Part shown: positions 63,532 through 64,000 of the stretch, piece by piece
Layout of the letters: each line of letters starts with the position of its first letter
Position numbering within the stretch: the stretch's first letter is position 1
Assembly: GCF_006385175.1 (NCBI RefSeq)
Contig: NZ_VFIY01000005.1
Location: 627,501 to 691,500 of the forward strand
Origin: Emcibacter nanhaiensis
Lineage (GTDB): Bacteria; Pseudomonadota; Alphaproteobacteria; Sphingomonadales; Emcibacteraceae
DNA length: 64,000 nt
Direction: 5' to 3'
Translations under genes and position numbers: made by a program
Notes under the pieces: model-generated
Told to the model about the DNA's origin: nothing
Database searches by the model: none
The model's input: only the letters and a program-made list of their open reading frames with translations

Positions 63532-64000
63532 TGCGTCGGCTGCTGCTTTCCCTGATAGCGATCTTGGTGCTGGTTTCCGGCGGCCAGGCGCTGGCGCACC
63601 GCTTTGCGGCCTCCTTCACCGTGGTACAACTGCGCGAAGACAAGGGCGCCATCCAGGTGACGCACCGGCTGTTCACCCATGATGTTGAGGATCTGATCCG
63701 TACCCACAGTGCCGTCGGGGGCGGGGAACTGACCGATGACAATATCTCGTCCTTCCTCAAGGACTATGTCGGCAGCAGTTTCGCCCTCTATGACGGGAAC
63801 GGCGAACGCATCGACCTCAAATGGGTCGGCTATGAGTATACGGTGGAGGATATCCACGTCTACCAGGAGGTGCCCCTGCCGGACGGGCTGAAACAGATTG
63901 GCGTCATTGACCGGATATTGACGGAAACTTTTCCGGACCAGGTTAACCGGGTCAATATCGAAAAAAGCGATAAGGTCCAGACCCTGATCTTCCGCAAGGG
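63531..64000 (+). CDS. DUF6702 family protein, 5' part only
   Basis: The ATG at 63531 overlaps the peptidase stop. The 156 residues in the window start with a signal peptide (MRRLLLSLIAILVLVSGGQA, cleavage near QALAHR) and contain 'VTHRLFTHDVEDLIRTHS', 'SFALYDGNGERIDLKWVGYE' and 'VQTLIFRKG' (patterns), which match DUF6702. This family of small exported proteins is commonly encoded next to M1-type peptidases. The gene runs off the window. Function unknown. Confidence 0.88.
   Translation, partial: MRRLLLSLIAILVLVSGGQALAHRFAASFTVVQLREDKGAIQVTHRLFTHDVEDLIRTHSAVGGGELTDDNISSFLKDYVGSSFALYDGNGERIDLKWVGYEYTVEDIHVYQEVPLPDGLKQIGVIDRILTETFPDQVNRVNIEKSDKVQTLIFRK

Overview
The window is a chromosomal segment of an alphaproteobacterium of moderately high GC. 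Supporting features are the split glycine dehydrogenase genes gcvPA/gcvPB, RibH2-type lumazine synthase, a DUF4164-zapA pair near a 6S RNA gene, PAS_5-type proteins, a folP with an N-terminal extension, an RpoH-type promoter of alphaproteobacterial consensus before ftsH, and the ruvCAB-ybgC-tolQRAB-pal-cpoB order. The gene set resembles marine orders such as Emcibacterales or Kordiimonadales, but the order is my inference. I found no rRNA, tRNA, CRISPR array, insertion sequence or integrase.

Layout: (1) 1-650, an AT-rich end carrying the 3' part of a Panacea/SocA-type antitoxin gene and a small partner gene, closed by a bidirectional terminator. (2) 650-5380, minus-strand glycine cleavage operon gcvT-gcvH-gcvPA-gcvPB behind a glycine riboswitch and a recognisable promoter. 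(3) 5577-13200, ispH-thrB-rnhA-ankyrin gene cluster, a stress-type SRPBCC gene, a beta-carbonic anhydrase, and a two-gene operon of secreted S10 carboxypeptidase and gamma-glutamyltransferase. (4) 13250-15560, a TonB-domain protein, a 550-bp gap holding a strong candidate small RNA, a LuxR-type quorum-sensing regulator and an AlgH-family gene. (5) 15700-31750, transport, redox, membrane and small regulatory genes, including three tandem PAS-type paralogues, thiE, a KefB-like antiporter, a GNAT-nitrilase fusion and a TetR regulator. (6) 31980-33880, an AT-rich accessory island with an ImmA/IrrE-like metallopeptidase, a small membrane coiled-coil protein and two unknown genes. (7) 34075-39324, glycolytic/Calvin-type operon tkt-gap-pgk-fbaB. 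(8) 39596-44800, DUF4164, zapA, a chemoreceptor, 6S RNA, fau, a YmdB-type phosphoesterase, and FMN riboswitch-ribH2. (9) 45686-55561, yebC-ruvCAB-ybgC-tolQRAB-pal-cpoB-tilS. (10) 55694-64000, ftsH (heat-shock promoter), folP, glmM, thiD, an M1 aminopeptidase and the start of a DUF6702 gene.

The most interesting unexplained structure is a set of three intergenic loci (13918-14160 minus, 24757-24900 minus, 31830-31956 plus). Each carries C/U-rich CCUCCC or CUCCCU motifs, mostly in hairpin loops or single-stranded stretches, and each ends in an intrinsic terminator on the same strand. They look like a family of anti-Shine-Dalgarno small RNAs. The most elaborate one lies directly 3' of the LuxR-type gene, next to a perfect 10+3+10 dyad that could be a regulator site. 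Both riboswitches, the 6S RNA, the RpoH promoter and several dyad operators are also directly readable.
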